From Phenylobacterium parvum (lineage in GTDB: Bacteria > Pseudomonadota > Alphaproteobacteria > Caulobacterales > Caulobacteraceae): 64,000 nt of DNA. The position numbers and the translations under genes were made by a program. Where the stretch lies: contig NZ_CP029479.1 of NCBI RefSeq assembly GCF_003150835.1, forward strand, positions 1,116,001 through 1,180,000, in the 5' to 3' direction. A model generated the notes under the pieces. That model ran no database searches. It saw only the letters and a program-made list of their open reading frames with translations, and was not told where the DNA came from. How positions within the stretch are numbered: position 1 is the stretch's first letter; each line of letters starts with the position of its first letter. Positions 35,224-44,547 of this stretch are shown in pieces.

Positions 35224-36756
35224 GTGAAGGAAATCCTTGAAGAGCTCGAGCGGCGGCGTTCGGAAGCGCGAGCCGGCGGCGGCGGGCGCCGCATCGACGC
35301 CCAGCACGCCAAGGGCAAGCTGACCGCGCGGGAGCGTCTCGACCTGCTTCTGGACGAAGGCTCCTTCGAGGAGTTCGACATGTTCGTCGAACACCGCGCC
35401 GTGGACTTCGGCATGGCCGAGCAGAAGGTCGCCGGCGATGGCGTCGTCACCGGCTGGGGGACCATCAACGGCCGGGTGGTCTTTGTCTTCTCCAAGGACT
35501 TCACGGTCTTCGGCGGGTCGCTGTCGAACGCGCACGCCCGCAAGATCGTCAAGGTCCAGGAGCAGGCGCTGAAGGTCGGCGCCCCGATCATCGGCCTCTT
35601 TGACGCCGGCGGCGCCCGCATCCAGGAAGGCGTCGACGGCCTGGCCGGATATGCCGACATCTTCCTCCAGAACACCCTGGCCTCCGGCGTGATCCCGCAG
35701 ATCAGCGTCATCATGGGCCCCTGCGCCGGCGGCGACGTCTATTCGCCGGCCATCACCGACTTCATCTTCATGGTGAAGGACACCAGCTACATGTACGTCA
35801 CCGGTCCGGACGTCGTCCGCACCGTGACCCATGAAGAGGTCACCCACGAGGAACTGGGCGGCTACCGGGTCCACGCCCTGAAGTCCGGCGTCGCGGACGG
35901 CGCCTTCGAGAACGACCTCGAGGCCCTGACCCAGGTGCGCCGTCTCGTCGACTTCCTGCCGCTTTCCAACCGCGAAGCGGCGCCGATGCGGGAATGCTAC
36001 GACGACGCCGAGCGCGCCGAGCCTTCGCTCGACACCCTGGTGCCGGCCAACCCGAACAAGCCCTACGACATGAAGGAGCTGATCCTCAAGATTGTCGACG
36101 AGGCGGATTTCTTCGAGATTTCTCCAGATTACGCCAAGAACATCATCTGCGGTTTCGCCCGGATGGAAGGGGCGACGGTCGGCATCGTCGCCAACCAGCC
36201 CCAGGTCCTGGCCGGGGTGCTCGATATCGACTCCTCGCGCAAGGCCGCCCGCTTCGTGCGGTTCTGCGACGCCTTTGACATTCCCCTGGTGACCCTGGTG
36301 GACGTGCCCGGCTTCATGCCCGGCACCAAGCAGGAGCAGGGGGGGCTGATCCGGCACGGGGCCAAGCTGCTCTTCGCCTACGCCGAGGCCACAGTGCCCA
36401 AGGTCACCCTGATCACCCGCAAGGCTTACGGCGGCGCCTACGACGTGATGAGTTCCAAGCACATCCGGGGCGACATCAACTACGCCTGGCCTTCGGCGGA
36501 GATCGCCGTCATGGGCTCAAAAGGCGCGGTGGAGATCATCTTCCGTTCCGAGATCGGCGATCCGGAGGCCATCGCCGCCCGGGAGGCCGAGTACAAGGCG
36601 CGCTTCGCCAATCCGTTCGTGGCGGCCTCCAGGGGCTACATCGACGATGTGATCTCGCCGCACTCCACGCGTCGCAGGATCGCCCGGGCCCTGCGCAACC
36701 TCCGGGGCAAGGAGCTTTCCAACCCCTGGAAGAAGCACGACAACATTCCGCTTTGA
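35224..36756 (+). CDS. pccB: Propionyl-CoA carboxylase beta subunit
   Basis: PccB is the carboxyltransferase subunit that moves carboxyl from biotin to propionyl-CoA, giving methylmalonyl-CoA. The 510-residue protein has both crotonase-like halves. [20 protein letters not shown] lies in the first, and [15 protein letters not shown] in the second with [16 protein letters not shown] further on. The start is GTG 35224, which opens [12 protein letters not shown]. The biotin carboxylase partner pccA is 1.1 kb downstream on the same strand. Acetyl-CoA could be an extra substrate, but the sequence fits propionyl-CoA best. Confidence 0.93.
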   Translation: MKEILEELERRRSEARAGGGGRRIDAQHAKGKLTARERLDLLLDEGSFEEFDMFVEHRAVDFGMAEQKVAGDGVVTGWGTINGRVVFVFSKDFTVFGGSLSNAHARKIVKVQEQALKVGAPIIGLFDAGGARIQEGVDGLAGYADIFLQNTLASGVIPQISVIMGPCAGGDVYSPAITDFIFMVKDTSYMYVTGPDVVRTVTHEEVTHEELGGYRVHALKSGVADGAFENDLEALTQVRRLVDFLPLSNREAAPMRECYDDAERAEPSLDTLVPANPNKPYDMKELILKIVDEADFFEISPDYAKNIICGFARMEGATVGIVANQPQVLAGVLDIDSSRKAARFVRFCDAFDIPLVTLVDVPGFMPGTKQEQGGLIRHGAKLLFAYAEATVPKVTLITRKAYGGAYDVMSSKHIRGDINYAWPSAEIAVMGSKGAVEIIFRSEIGDPEAIAAREAEYKARFANPFVAASRGYIDDVISPHSTRRRIARALRNLRGKELSNPWKKHDNIPL

Positions 36757-36782
36757 CGGGGCTGCGGCCCGGGAGGTCCTGA

Positions 36783-37268
36783 GTGCACAACCTCGCCGCC
36801 CAGCTCGCCCTCTCGACCCTCTTGGTCTCGGTCACGGTGGTCATGCACCTGGTCGGGCTCGGGGTGCTGCGCCGGCTCGTGCGCCTGCATCTCGAGCGCT
36901 TCCTGCTCCTGGTGCACCTGGACCGCGTCATCGTGCCCCTGGGCGTGGTGCTCGGCCTGTTCGTCGTGCACGGGGCGGAGATCTGGATGTACGCCCTGAC
37001 CTATGAGCTCATGGGCCTGACCGACACCCTCGAGGACGCCCTGTTCATTTCCACCAGTTCCTACTCGACCATCGGCGAGGCGGCCGGCCTCATGCCGGCG
37101 GACTGGAGGCTCGTCGGGGTCCTGGAGGGCGTGAACGGCATGCTGCTGATCGGCTGGTCCACGGCCTTCCTCTTCCAGTTGCTCGACCACCTCATGAACG
37201 ACGAGGAGGAGGTCGAGGCCCAGAGGGGCGCCATTTCCCGCCGTCGCCGGGCGCGGAAACCCGACTGA
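36783..37268 (+). CDS. Small ion-channel-like membrane protein
   Basis: A 161-residue protein with about three hydrophobic segments (5-28, 48-68 and 110-135) and a re-entrant-type loop at 85-101. That loop, ISTSSYSTIGEA, resembles the pore loop of two-helix potassium channels, but the usual TVGYG filter is degraded to STIGE. The C-terminal tail is charged (DEEEVE then RRRRAR). It starts at GTG 36783, 26 nt after pccB, and ends one base before the msrB stop on the other strand. Ion selectivity cannot be predicted. Confidence 0.7.
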   Translation: MHNLAAQLALSTLLVSVTVVMHLVGLGVLRRLVRLHLERFLLLVHLDRVIVPLGVVLGLFVVHGAEIWMYALTYELMGLTDTLEDALFISTSSYSTIGEAAGLMPADWRLVGVLEGVNGMLLIGWSTAFLFQLLDHLMNDEEEVEAQRGAISRRRRARKPD

Positions 37269-37757
37269 TCAGCTGGCCAGCGCGGAAAGGCTGTCGCCAC
37301 GTCCCAGGGGATCGCGAAGGGCCCCGTCCGCCGGCGTGAACTCCAGCGACACCGAGTTGATGCAGTATCTCAGCCGGGTCGGCGGCGGCCCGTCAGGGAA
37401 GACGTGCCCCTGGTGGCTGTCGCACCGGGCGCAACGGGTCTCGATCCGGAGCATGCCGTAGCTGGTGTCGCGAACCCCGATCACGTGGGCCGGGTGGATC
37501 GGCGCCCAGAAGCTGGGCCAGCCCGTCCCGCTCTCGAACTTGGTCCCCGCCCGGAACAGGGGCAGGGCGCAGAGGCGGCAGCAATAGACCCCGTCGGCCT
37601 TGTTGTTTAGAAGGCCTCCGCAGAACGGCGCTTCGGTGCCGTGTCGGAGCAGGACCTCTGCCTCCTCGGTCGTGAGACCGGACTCAAGACGCTTGCGTTC
37701 CGCAGCGTCCGGTGGGGTGAGGTCGAAGGAAGTCTGAGAGGTTGCGGGCGTGTTCAT
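37269..37757 (-). CDS. msrB: Peptide-methionine (R)-S-oxide reductase
   Basis: MsrB reduces methionine-R-sulfoxide in proteins. The 162-residue product has two zinc-binding pairs, C60/C63 and C109/C112, and the catalytic cysteine C132 in RYCINSVSLEF. The SGTGWPSFW block (76-84) binds the substrate methyl group. No signal peptide is seen, so it acts in the cytoplasm. It is divergent from pccA, with 80 nt between the start codons. Confidence 0.96.
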   Translation of the reverse strand: MNTPATSQTSFDLTPPDAAERKRLESGLTTEEAEVLLRHGTEAPFCGGLLNNKADGVYCCRLCALPLFRAGTKFESGTGWPSFWAPIHPAHVIGVRDTSYGMLRIETRCARCDSHQGHVFPDGPPPTRLRYCINSVSLEFTPADGALRDPLGRGDSLSALAS

Positions 37758-37837
37758 GCCTGTAATCTAGGGGCCGGACGTCGCGGGTGGAAGCACCTGA
37801 TGCGGCCGCCTGCTGGGAACTGATCAAGGGGCGCTTG

Positions 37838-39820
37838 ATGTTCAGGAAAATCCTCATTGCCAACCGCGGCGAGATCGCCGTGCGGATCATCAAGACCTGC
37901 CGCCGCCTGGGGATCGCCACCGTGGTCGTCTATTCCGAGGCTGACGCCGACTCCATGGCCGTGGAGATGGCGGACGAGAGCGTCTTCATCGGACCGGCCC
38001 CGGCCTCGGCCAGCTACCTGGTGGCCGACAAGATCGTCGAGGCCTGCCGCGCCACGGGCGCCGAGGCCGTCCATCCCGGCTTCGGCTTCCTCTCCGAGAA
38101 CGCCGGCTTCGCCAAGCGTCTTGCGGACGAAGGCATCGTCTTCATCGGTCCCAATCCCCACGCCATCGAGGCCATGGGTGACAAGATCGAGTCCAAGAAG
38201 TTCGCGGCGCGCGCCAACGTTTCGGTCGTTCCCGGCCATGTCGGCGAGATCGACGACACTGCCCACGCCATCCGCATCTCCGAGGACATCGGCTATCCGG
38301 TGATGATCAAGGCCTCCGCCGGCGGCGGCGGCAAGGGCATCCGGGTGGCCTGGAACCGCCAGGACGTCGAGGAGGGCTTCCCCGCCGTCCGCGCTGAGGC
38401 CAAGGCCAGCTTTGGCGACGACCGCATCTTCATTGAGAAGTTCATCGAGAGCCCCCGGCACATCGAGATCCAGGTGCTGGGCGACAAGCATGGCAATGTC
38501 ATTCACCTCTTCGAGCGCGAGTGCTCCATCCAGCGCCGGAACCAGAAGGTGATCGAGGAGGCCCCTTCTCCCCTGCTTGACGAGGCGACCCGCGCCGCCA
38601 TGGGCGCCCAGGCCGTCGCCCTGGCCAAGGCCGTCAACTACGACAGCGCCGGGACGGTGGAGTTCGTCGCGGGCCAGGACCGCAGCTTCTACTTCCTGGA
38701 GATGAACACCCGACTTCAGGTCGAGCATCCCGTCACCGAGCTGATCACAGGCGTAGACCTGGTCGAGCAGATGATCCGGTCGGCGGCCGGAGAACCCCTG
38801 GCCTTCAGCCAGGCCGACCTGGCCATCAATGGCTGGGCCATGGAGAGCCGCATCTACGCAGAGGATCCCTACAGGGGCTTCCTGCCCTCGATCGGGCGGC
38901 TGGTCCGCTACAGCCCTCCTGAGGAGGGCGAGTCCGCCGACGGGACCCTCGTCCGGAACGACGCCGGGGTTCGCGAGGGCGACGAAATCTCGATGTACTA
39001 CGACCCGATGATCTCCAAGCTCTCCACCTGGGGGCCTGACCGGATCGCCGCCATCGACGCCATGGGCGAGGCCCTCGAGAATTTCCACATTGAGGGGCTG
39101 GGCCAGAACATCCCCTTCCTGGCCGCCGTCATGGACCAGGACCGTTTCCGCTCGGGCCGGATCTCCACAGCCTACATCAAGGACGAGTTCCCCGACGGCT
39201 TCCAGGGGACAGTCCCGGACGCCTTCCAGAAAGACCTGATGACCGCGGTGGCCTGCGCCATGCACCGGGTCGTCGCCGGACGCGCCGCCGGCGGCCGCCT
39301 GCGCGACGACTGGATTGTGATCGGCGCCGGTGAACACCGGCCGGTCCTGGTCGAGACCGCGGACGGAGGGCTCAAGATCGACCTCCTCGAAGAGGGGCGG
39401 GCCCTCAGCCTGTCGGGCATTGACTGGCGGCCCGGGCTGCCGGTCTTCCGGGCCGTTCTCGATGGCCGGGCCTTCGCCTGCGCCGTCCAGCCGGCGGCCG
39501 AGGGCTATGTTATCCGGCATCGCGCCGCGACCAGCCGGATCCTCGTCCTGTCGCCACGTTCGGCCCAGCTGCACGACATGCTGCCGCCCAAGAAGGCGGC
39601 GGACACGGCCAAGCTGGTCATCTCCCCCATGCCGGGCCTTGTGGTCACCCTCGATGTCGAGGCGGGCCAGTCGGTGCGGTCGGGCGAGCAGGTGGCCATC
39701 ATCGAGGCGATGAAGATGCAGAACATCATCCGGGCGGAGCGCGACGGGGTGGTGAAGGCCGTCCTCGTGGCCGCCGGCGCCTCGGTGGCCGCCGACGAAG
39801 TGCTGATAGAGTTCGGGTGA
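37838..39820 (+). CDS. pccA: Propionyl-CoA carboxylase alpha subunit
   Basis: PccA carries the biotin carboxylase and biotin-carrier parts of propionyl-CoA carboxylase. From ATG 37838 it has 660 residues: biotin carboxylase domain at about 1-450 with MFRKILIANRGEIA and KASAGGGGKGIRV; a BT linker domain; and the biotinyl domain, with the biotin attached at K626 in EAMKMQN. AAGGGG lies 6 nt before this ATG; an upstream in-frame start at 37787 lacks a ribosome site. Acting with PccB, it supplies methylmalonyl-CoA from propionyl-CoA, for example after odd-chain fatty acid or branched amino acid breakdown. Confidence 0.95.
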   Translation: MFRKILIANRGEIAVRIIKTCRRLGIATVVVYSEADADSMAVEMADESVFIGPAPASASYLVADKIVEACRATGAEAVHPGFGFLSENAGFAKRLADEGIVFIGPNPHAIEAMGDKIESKKFAARANVSVVPGHVGEIDDTAHAIRISEDIGYPVMIKASAGGGGKGIRVAWNRQDVEEGFPAVRAEAKASFGDDRIFIEKFIESPRHIEIQVLGDKHGNVIHLFERECSIQRRNQKVIEEAPSPLLDEATRAAMGAQAVALAKAVNYDSAGTVEFVAGQDRSFYFLEMNTRLQVEHPVTELITGVDLVEQMIRSAAGEPLAFSQADLAINGWAMESRIYAEDPYRGFLPSIGRLVRYSPPEEGESADGTLVRNDAGVREGDEISMYYDPMISKLSTWGPDRIAAIDAMGEALENFHIEGLGQNIPFLAAVMDQDRFRSGRISTAYIKDEFPDGFQGTVPDAFQKDLMTAVACAMHRVVAGRAAGGRLRDDWIVIGAGEHRPVLVETADGGLKIDLLEEGRALSLSGIDWRPGLPVFRAVLDGRAFACAVQPAAEGYVIRHRAATSRILVLSPRSAQLHDMLPPKKAADTAKLVISPMPGLVVTLDVEAGQSVRSGEQVAIIEAMKMQNIIRAERDGVVKAVLVAAGASVAADEVLIEFG

Positions 39821-39851
39821 CAGGGCTCGGTCGTCCGGAAGCCGTCCAGGC

Positions 39852-40604
39852 GTGAGCCTCTCCGCTGCACTTGTCCTCCTGGCGGCGGCCTTCGGGACGG
39901 CCCTCCTGTCGAGCGTCTTCGGCATGGCCGGAGGCCTCGTCCTCATGGGGGTGCTGGCGGTCCTTCTCCCGGTCCAGGCGGCCTTTGTGACGCACGGCGT
40001 CCTGCAGCTGGCCGCCAATGGCTCCCGCGCTATTCTTCAGCGCCAACATGTCCGCTGGCGCATCCTTCTCGCCTACGCCCTGGGGAGTCTGGCGGCGTGC
40101 GGGCTGGTCCTGCTCCTGGCCTTCACGCCGTCGCGACCGTTCCTCTATCTCTGCCTTGGGCTGACGCCGCTCCTGACCTGGCTTCCGGGGGACCGCCTGC
40201 GCCTGGATGCAGAGCGGCCGGGCCACGCCATCCTGGCGGGAGTGTCGGTGACGGGGCTCAACCTGACCGCCGGGGTGGCGGGACCCCTGCTCGACATCTT
40301 CTTTGTCCGCACGTCGTTGAGCCGCCACGCCGTGGTCGCGACCAAGGCTGCGACCCAGGTCCTGGCCCACCTCGCCAAGATCGTCGTCTATGGAGCGGCC
40401 CTGCTGGCGCCGGGCGGGGAGGGCATGCCTGCGCCCTGGATCCTGCTCCTGGCCCTTCCCCTGTCCTTGGTGGGGACCTATGCGGGCGGGCGGCTACTGG
40501 ACCGCATGAGTGATGCAGGCTTCCGGCGTTGGACGCGCTGGATCGTTACCGGGATCGGCGTCGTCTACCTGGCCCAGGCGGCGAGGCTCCTCCTCGCCGC
40601 CTGA
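39852..40604 (+). CDS. TauE/SafE-family membrane permease
   Basis: A 250-residue membrane protein with about seven to eight hydrophobic segments, in the TauE/SafE family of anion exporters linked to sulfonates and sulfite. The first segment carries SSVFGMAGGLVLMGVLAVLLP and the second half repeats the fold with TGLNLTAGVAGPLLDIF, as expected. It starts at GTG 39852, 31 nt after pccA. The sulfur-related metY gene lies next to it on the other strand, but the transported substrate is not known. Confidence 0.82.
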   Translation: MSLSAALVLLAAAFGTALLSSVFGMAGGLVLMGVLAVLLPVQAAFVTHGVLQLAANGSRAILQRQHVRWRILLAYALGSLAACGLVLLLAFTPSRPFLYLCLGLTPLLTWLPGDRLRLDAERPGHAILAGVSVTGLNLTAGVAGPLLDIFFVRTSLSRHAVVATKAATQVLAHLAKIVVYGAALLAPGGEGMPAPWILLLALPLSLVGTYAGGRLLDRMSDAGFRRWTRWIVTGIGVVYLAQAARLLLAA

Positions 40605-40616
40605 CGCCCCTGGGGT

Positions 40617-41915
40617 TCAGCCCAGGGCCGCCCGGATCGCCTGGTCGAGGTCGGCGATGATGTCGTCCACGTGTTCGATGCCGATGGAAAGGCGCACATA
40701 GCCCGCCGACACGCCGGTGGTCTCCTGCTCCTCCGGCGAGAGCTGGGAGTGGGTGGTGGAGGCCGGATGGATGGCCAAGCTTCGGGCATCCCCGATGTTG
40801 GCCACGTGGTACAGCAGCTTCAGGTTGTCGATGAACTTGCGGCCAGCCTCGACGCCGCCTTCGAGCTCAAACCCGACCAGGCCGCCATAGCCGCCCTTCA
40901 TGATGCGATCCGCCCGGGCCCGGGCCTCGCCGGTCTGCTGCGAGGGGTGGATCACCCGCGAGACGCCTTTGCGGGCCTTCAGCCAGGCCGCCACGGCCGT
41001 GGCGTTGGCGCAGTGCCGCTCCATGCGCAGGGCCAGGGTCTCGACCCCCTGCAGGATCTGGAAGGCGTTGAAGGGCGACAGGGCCGCGCCCAGGTCGCGC
41101 AGCAGGATGACCCGCGCCCGCAGGATGTACGCAATGGGTCCCAGCGGCTTCACGGCCTGGGTCCAGACCGCGCCGTGGTAGGAGGCGTCGGGCGTGTTGA
41201 GCAGGGGCTGGCGCTCGGGCCGGCTCTCCCAGTCGAACTTTCCGGAATCGACGATCAGGCCGCCGATCGAAGTGCCGTGTCCGCCCAGGTACTTGGTGGC
41301 GGAATAGACGACGATGGCCGCCCCATGGTCGAAGGGGCGGACCAGCAGGGGCGCGGCGGTGTTGTCCATGATCAGCGGGATGCCGAATTCCCGCCCGATC
41401 GCCGCCACCTCTGCAATGGGGAAGGCCTCAAGCTTCGGGTTGGGCAGGGTCTCGGCATAGTAGGCGCGGGTCCGGTCGTCCGTCGCCCGGCGGAAGTTCT
41501 CAGGATCGGCCGGGTCCACGAAGCGGACTTCGATACCCTGGTCTTTCAGGGTGTTGGCGAACAGGTTCCAGGTGCCCCCGTAGAGGGCGGTTGAGGACAC
41601 GACATTGTCCCCCGCCCGGGCCAGGTTCTGAAGGGCGAAGGCCGAGGCGGCCTGTCCCGACGCCACCGCCAGGGCGCCCACGCCGCCTTCAAGGGCCGCG
41701 ATGCGCTGCTCCAGCACATCCGTCGTGGGGTTCATGATGCGCGTGTAGATGTTGCCCAGCTCCTGCAGGGCGAACAGGGACGATGCATGGCCGGTGTCGC
41801 GGAACTGGTAGGAGGTGGTCTGGTGGATGGGCACGGCCACCGACCCGGTGGTGGGATCAGCCCGCCAGCCGGCGTGCAGGACCAGGGTTTCGGGATGCTG
41901 GGGGGCGTCGGACAT
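40617..41915 (-). CDS. metY: O-acetylhomoserine sulfhydrylase (aminocarboxypropyltransferase)
   Basis: A PLP enzyme of the Cys/Met metabolism family that makes homocysteine from O-acetylhomoserine and sulfide. The 432-residue length, longer than cystathionine synthases, and the opening PETLVLHAGWRADPTTGSVAVP split pattern fit MetY. The PLP lysine is K208 in YSATKYLGGHG, with D184 holding the pyridine nitrogen. It would use the sulfide made by the cysI/cysH operon 3 kb to the right. MetZ-type function is less likely. Confidence 0.92.
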   Translation of the reverse strand: MSDAPQHPETLVLHAGWRADPTTGSVAVPIHQTTSYQFRDTGHASSLFALQELGNIYTRIMNPTTDVLEQRIAALEGGVGALAVASGQAASAFALQNLARAGDNVVSSTALYGGTWNLFANTLKDQGIEVRFVDPADPENFRRATDDRTRAYYAETLPNPKLEAFPIAEVAAIGREFGIPLIMDNTAAPLLVRPFDHGAAIVVYSATKYLGGHGTSIGGLIVDSGKFDWESRPERQPLLNTPDASYHGAVWTQAVKPLGPIAYILRARVILLRDLGAALSPFNAFQILQGVETLALRMERHCANATAVAAWLKARKGVSRVIHPSQQTGEARARADRIMKGGYGGLVGFELEGGVEAGRKFIDNLKLLYHVANIGDARSLAIHPASTTHSQLSPEEQETTGVSAGYVRLSIGIEHVDDIIADLDQAIRAALG

Positions 41916-41950
41916 CGCGGGCTCCTTGCGCGCAGGACGGGGGCGTCCGT

Positions 41951-41976
41951 CCTAACAGTCGCCGGAAGGCGGTCAA
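41951..41976 (-). promoter_or_regulatory. Possible metY promoter
   Basis: Read on the minus strand: TTGACC (41976-41971), 14 nt, then GTTAGG (41956-41951). Transcription would begin about 30 nt before the metY ATG at 41915. AAGGAG lies just before the start codon. Confidence 0.4.
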
Positions 41977-42105
41977 GCAAGCGGGCCGCGCGGGCGTTTC
42001 AGAAAATCCGGCTGCGACCGGGGCGACCCTGGGGTGGAGGGATGGTCTCCGACCATTCTACCCGGGGTTGTCCACCCTTCCTCTGCCGGGCTTCCGGCGG
42101 GAAGA

Positions 42106-42181
<76 letters not shown>

Positions 42182-42273
42182 ACGCCGAACGGCGCCTTGC
42201 GGCCCCGGGGCGAGGGCGCGGAAAATACTGGAAACCGCGTCGAACGCAAGGGCGTGGAAGGGGAGTGTTGAAG

Positions 42274-42594
42274 ATGAGTTCGCCAGGCGATGCAGGCCGC
42301 GTGGATTTCGGGTTCCTGGACAGGCTGGCCGCAGGCGACAGGGGCCTGATGCGCGAGGTCCTGGAGATCTTCCTGGAAGAGGCCGAAGGCTGGAAGGCGC
42401 GCCTGGGTGATGGCCGCGGGCCGGAGGCGGCCGACGTCATCCATACCCTGAAGGGCTCCGGTCGCGCGGTCGGCGCCCATGCCCTGGGCGACCTGTGCGA
42501 GGACTGGGAGATGGGCGAGTTCGAGGAGGTCGACGGGATCCTCTTGGAACTGGCGCAAGCGGAGGCTGAAATCCGCGACTGGCTGGCCGGCTAG
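42274..42594 (+). CDS. Stand-alone Hpt (histidine phosphotransfer) protein
   Basis: A 106-residue helical protein that would pass phosphoryl groups in a phosphorelay. The phospho-acceptor is H57 in VIHTLKGSGRAVGA, matching the HxLKGS pattern. ATG 42274 has GGGGAG (42260-42265) 8 nt upstream; GTG 42265 overlaps that site and is rejected. No histidine kinase or response regulator is encoded nearby, so its partners are unknown. Its end overlaps the LysR gene end by 4 nt, the two being convergent. Confidence 0.87.
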   Translation: MSSPGDAGRVDFGFLDRLAAGDRGLMREVLEIFLEEAEGWKARLGDGRGPEAADVIHTLKGSGRAVGAHALGDLCEDWEMGEFEEVDGILLELAQAEAEIRDWLAG

Positions 42595-43547
42595 ATTCCG
42601 GCGCCGTTATCCAGGGTGCGCAGGGCCGCCTCATGGGCCTCGGCCTCTGCGGTGATCCAGCTGATGAAGGCCTTCACCTGGGGCAGTCGACCCTTGGCCT
42701 TGGGGTGGACAAGGTAATAGGCGAAGTCCACCGCCGTGGCGATCTGGAGCGGAGCCACCAGGCGACCGGCGTCCAGGTCGTCCTGGGCCAGGGTGCGCTT
42801 GGCCAGGGCCACCCCGCGACCGTTGACCGCCGCCTCGATCACCAGGCTGGACTGGTTGAAGCGCGGACCGCGCGCACCCTCCACGTCGCGGACGCCCCGG
42901 GCCGCCAGCCACATGGTCCAGTCCGGGCAGGAATCGTCCGGGTCCGGCGAGCCGTCGTGCAGGAGCAGGTGGCGCGTCAGGTCCTCGGGCCGATCCAGGG
43001 GGTTGGCGGCGTGAAGCTCGGGACTGAGCACCGGGATCACGGTCTCGCCGATCAGCCGGCGCACCTCCATGCCCGGATAGCGACCGGCGCCGTAACGCAG
43101 GGCGATGTCGACCTCGCCCGCCGTCAGGTCCACCAGGTCCAGTCCCGCGGAAAGCCAGACATCGACCTGGGGGTGGGCGGCCTCGAAACGCCCCAGGCGC
43201 GGCACCAGCCACTTGGCGGCGAAGGAGGGCGCGGCGGTCAGGGTCAGGCGCCGGCCGTCGACGGCGGCGGTCAAGAGGGAGGCGGCCTCGGCGAGTCCAT
43301 CGAAGGCCTCGCGCAGGGCGGGCAGGGCGGTCTGGGCGGCGTCGGTCAGCAGGAGGCCCTTGGGGGTCCGACGAAAAAGGGGCGCGCCGACATAGTCCTC
43401 GAGGTTCTGTATCTGCTGGGAGACAGCGCCGGGCGTCACGGAAAGCTCATCGGCCGCCCGGGAGAAGTTCAGGTGCCGCGCGGCGGCCTCAAAGGCGCGC
43501 AGGGCGTTGAGGGGCGGCAGACGGCGACGGTCCTGGGAACGCTTCAC
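42591..43547 (-). CDS. LysR-family transcriptional regulator (GcvA-like)
   Basis: A 318-residue LysR regulator with the winged helix at about 10-70 (LNALRAFEAAARHLNFSRAADELSVTPGAVSQ region) and an effector domain after about residue 95. The RRLPPLNALRAFE opening is typical of the GcvA subgroup. It is transcribed away from cobA with 157 nt between them. LysR regulators often control the divergent neighbour, so regulation of the sulfite operon is possible, but it does not look like CysB. Confidence 0.9.
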   Translation of the reverse strand: MKRSQDRRRLPPLNALRAFEAAARHLNFSRAADELSVTPGAVSQQIQNLEDYVGAPLFRRTPKGLLLTDAAQTALPALREAFDGLAEAASLLTAAVDGRRLTLTAAPSFAAKWLVPRLGRFEAAHPQVDVWLSAGLDLVDLTAGEVDIALRYGAGRYPGMEVRRLIGETVIPVLSPELHAANPLDRPEDLTRHLLLHDGSPDPDDSCPDWTMWLAARGVRDVEGARGPRFNQSSLVIEAAVNGRGVALAKRTLAQDDLDAGRLVAPLQIATAVDFAYYLVHPKAKGRLPQVKAFISWITAEAEAHEAALRTLDNGAGI

Positions 43548-43639
43548 GAGATTTCCTGAAGGCTGGGGGAGAAGTCTTCGGGTTGCGAATTGAGCCCTGG
43601 GCGTTCAGTTTGCAAGCCTTCCGCCCTCCGTCCCGCGCT

Positions 43640-43664
43640 TTGTCTGGGGCGGCGGCCATAGTCT
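43640..43664 (+). promoter_or_regulatory. Possible promoter of the sulfite-reduction operon
   Basis: TTGTCTG at 43640-43646, 10 nt, then CATAGTCT at 43657-43664. It loosely fits the Caulobacter form and would give a leader of about 33 nt before cobA at 43705. It lies in the intergenic space shared with the LysR gene. Confidence 0.3.
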
Positions 43665-43704
43665 TTCGGGGCCCTGGGCCCGTTTCCAGGGGTGAGTTTC
43701 CAGC

Positions 43705-44547
43705 ATGTCAGGCCGTTCAGCCGCCCCCAGGCGCCGGAACCTGGTTGTCGTCGAAGGCGGCGTCGCCGGTCGCCCGCGTGTGCTGGGCGGGACCGGCAAG
43801 GTCTGGCTCACGGGGGCCGGGCCCGGAGACCCGGACCTCATGACCGTCCGCGCCGTACGGGTGCTGTCCGAGGCCGAGGTCGTTGTGCACGACGGCCTGG
43901 TTCCCGCCGCCATACTGGACCTGGCCCCGCCCTCGGCGCGGCGCATCTCCGTGGCCAAGCGCAAGTCCCGCCACACCTACGCCCAGGACGAGATCAACCG
44001 GCTGCTGGTCGGCCTGGCCCTGGAGGGCCTGAGGGTTGTCCGTCTGAAGGGCGGCGATCCCTTTATCTTCGGTCGCGGGGGCGAGGAGCTTGAGGCCTGC
44101 CGCGCCGCCGGCGTGCCCTGCGAGGTGGTGCCGGGCGTGACCGCAGCCCTCGCGGCCTCCGCGTCGGCCGGTGCGCCCCTGACCCACCGGGACTCGGCCC
44201 AGGCGGTCACCTTCGTTACCGGACACGCCGCAGGGGAGGGAGAGCCCGACCTTGACTGGGACGCCCTGGCGCGCGCCAACCACACCGTGGCGGTCTACAT
44301 GGGCGCCAGCACCGCAGGACGCATAGCCGGGCGCCTGATCGCCGCGGGTCGCTCGGCCTCGACGCCGGCCCTGGTCGTGTTTCGCGCCAGCCAGCCGGAC
44401 GAGCGGCGCGTAAGCGTCCGCCTGGGCGACCTGGCGGACGCAGCCGCCTCCGACACCGGTCCGGCCCTGCTGCTTATCGGAGAGGCCATGGCCGGCGCCG
44501 TCGCCAGCCTGCCTGACCTTCCCGCGGTGCGGGAGGAGCGCGCATGA
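43705..44547 (+). CDS. cobA: Uroporphyrinogen-III C-methyltransferase
   Basis: This SAM-dependent enzyme makes precorrin-2, here most likely for the siroheme of sulfite reductase encoded two genes on. The 280-residue protein has VWLTGAGPGDPDLMTVRAV near residue 33, the RLKGGDPFIFGRGGEE block and the DSAQAVTFVTGH segment. An N-terminal extension of about 30 residues precedes the core. It lacks the CysG dehydrogenase/ferrochelatase part, so those steps must be encoded elsewhere. It overlaps the DUF2849 gene by ATGA. Confidence 0.95.
   Translation: MSGRSAAPRRRNLVVVEGGVAGRPRVLGGTGKVWLTGAGPGDPDLMTVRAVRVLSEAEVVVHDGLVPAAILDLAPPSARRISVAKRKSRHTYAQDEINRLLVGLALEGLRVVRLKGGDPFIFGRGGEELEACRAAGVPCEVVPGVTAALAASASAGAPLTHRDSAQAVTFVTGHAAGEGEPDLDWDALARANHTVAVYMGASTAGRIAGRLIAAGRSASTPALVVFRASQPDERRVSVRLGDLADAAASDTGPALLLIGEAMAGAVASLPDLPAVREERA

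Noticed and set aside
37754-40018. 754-codon minus-strand open frame opposite pccA
   Set aside because: pccA is certain from its domains; the antisense reading is an artefact of third-position GC.
41916-41990. SAM-II riboswitch before metY
   Set aside because: SAM riboswitches often control such genes in alphaproteobacteria, but the leader is only about 30 nt after the likely start site and the conserved SAM-II core is not visible.
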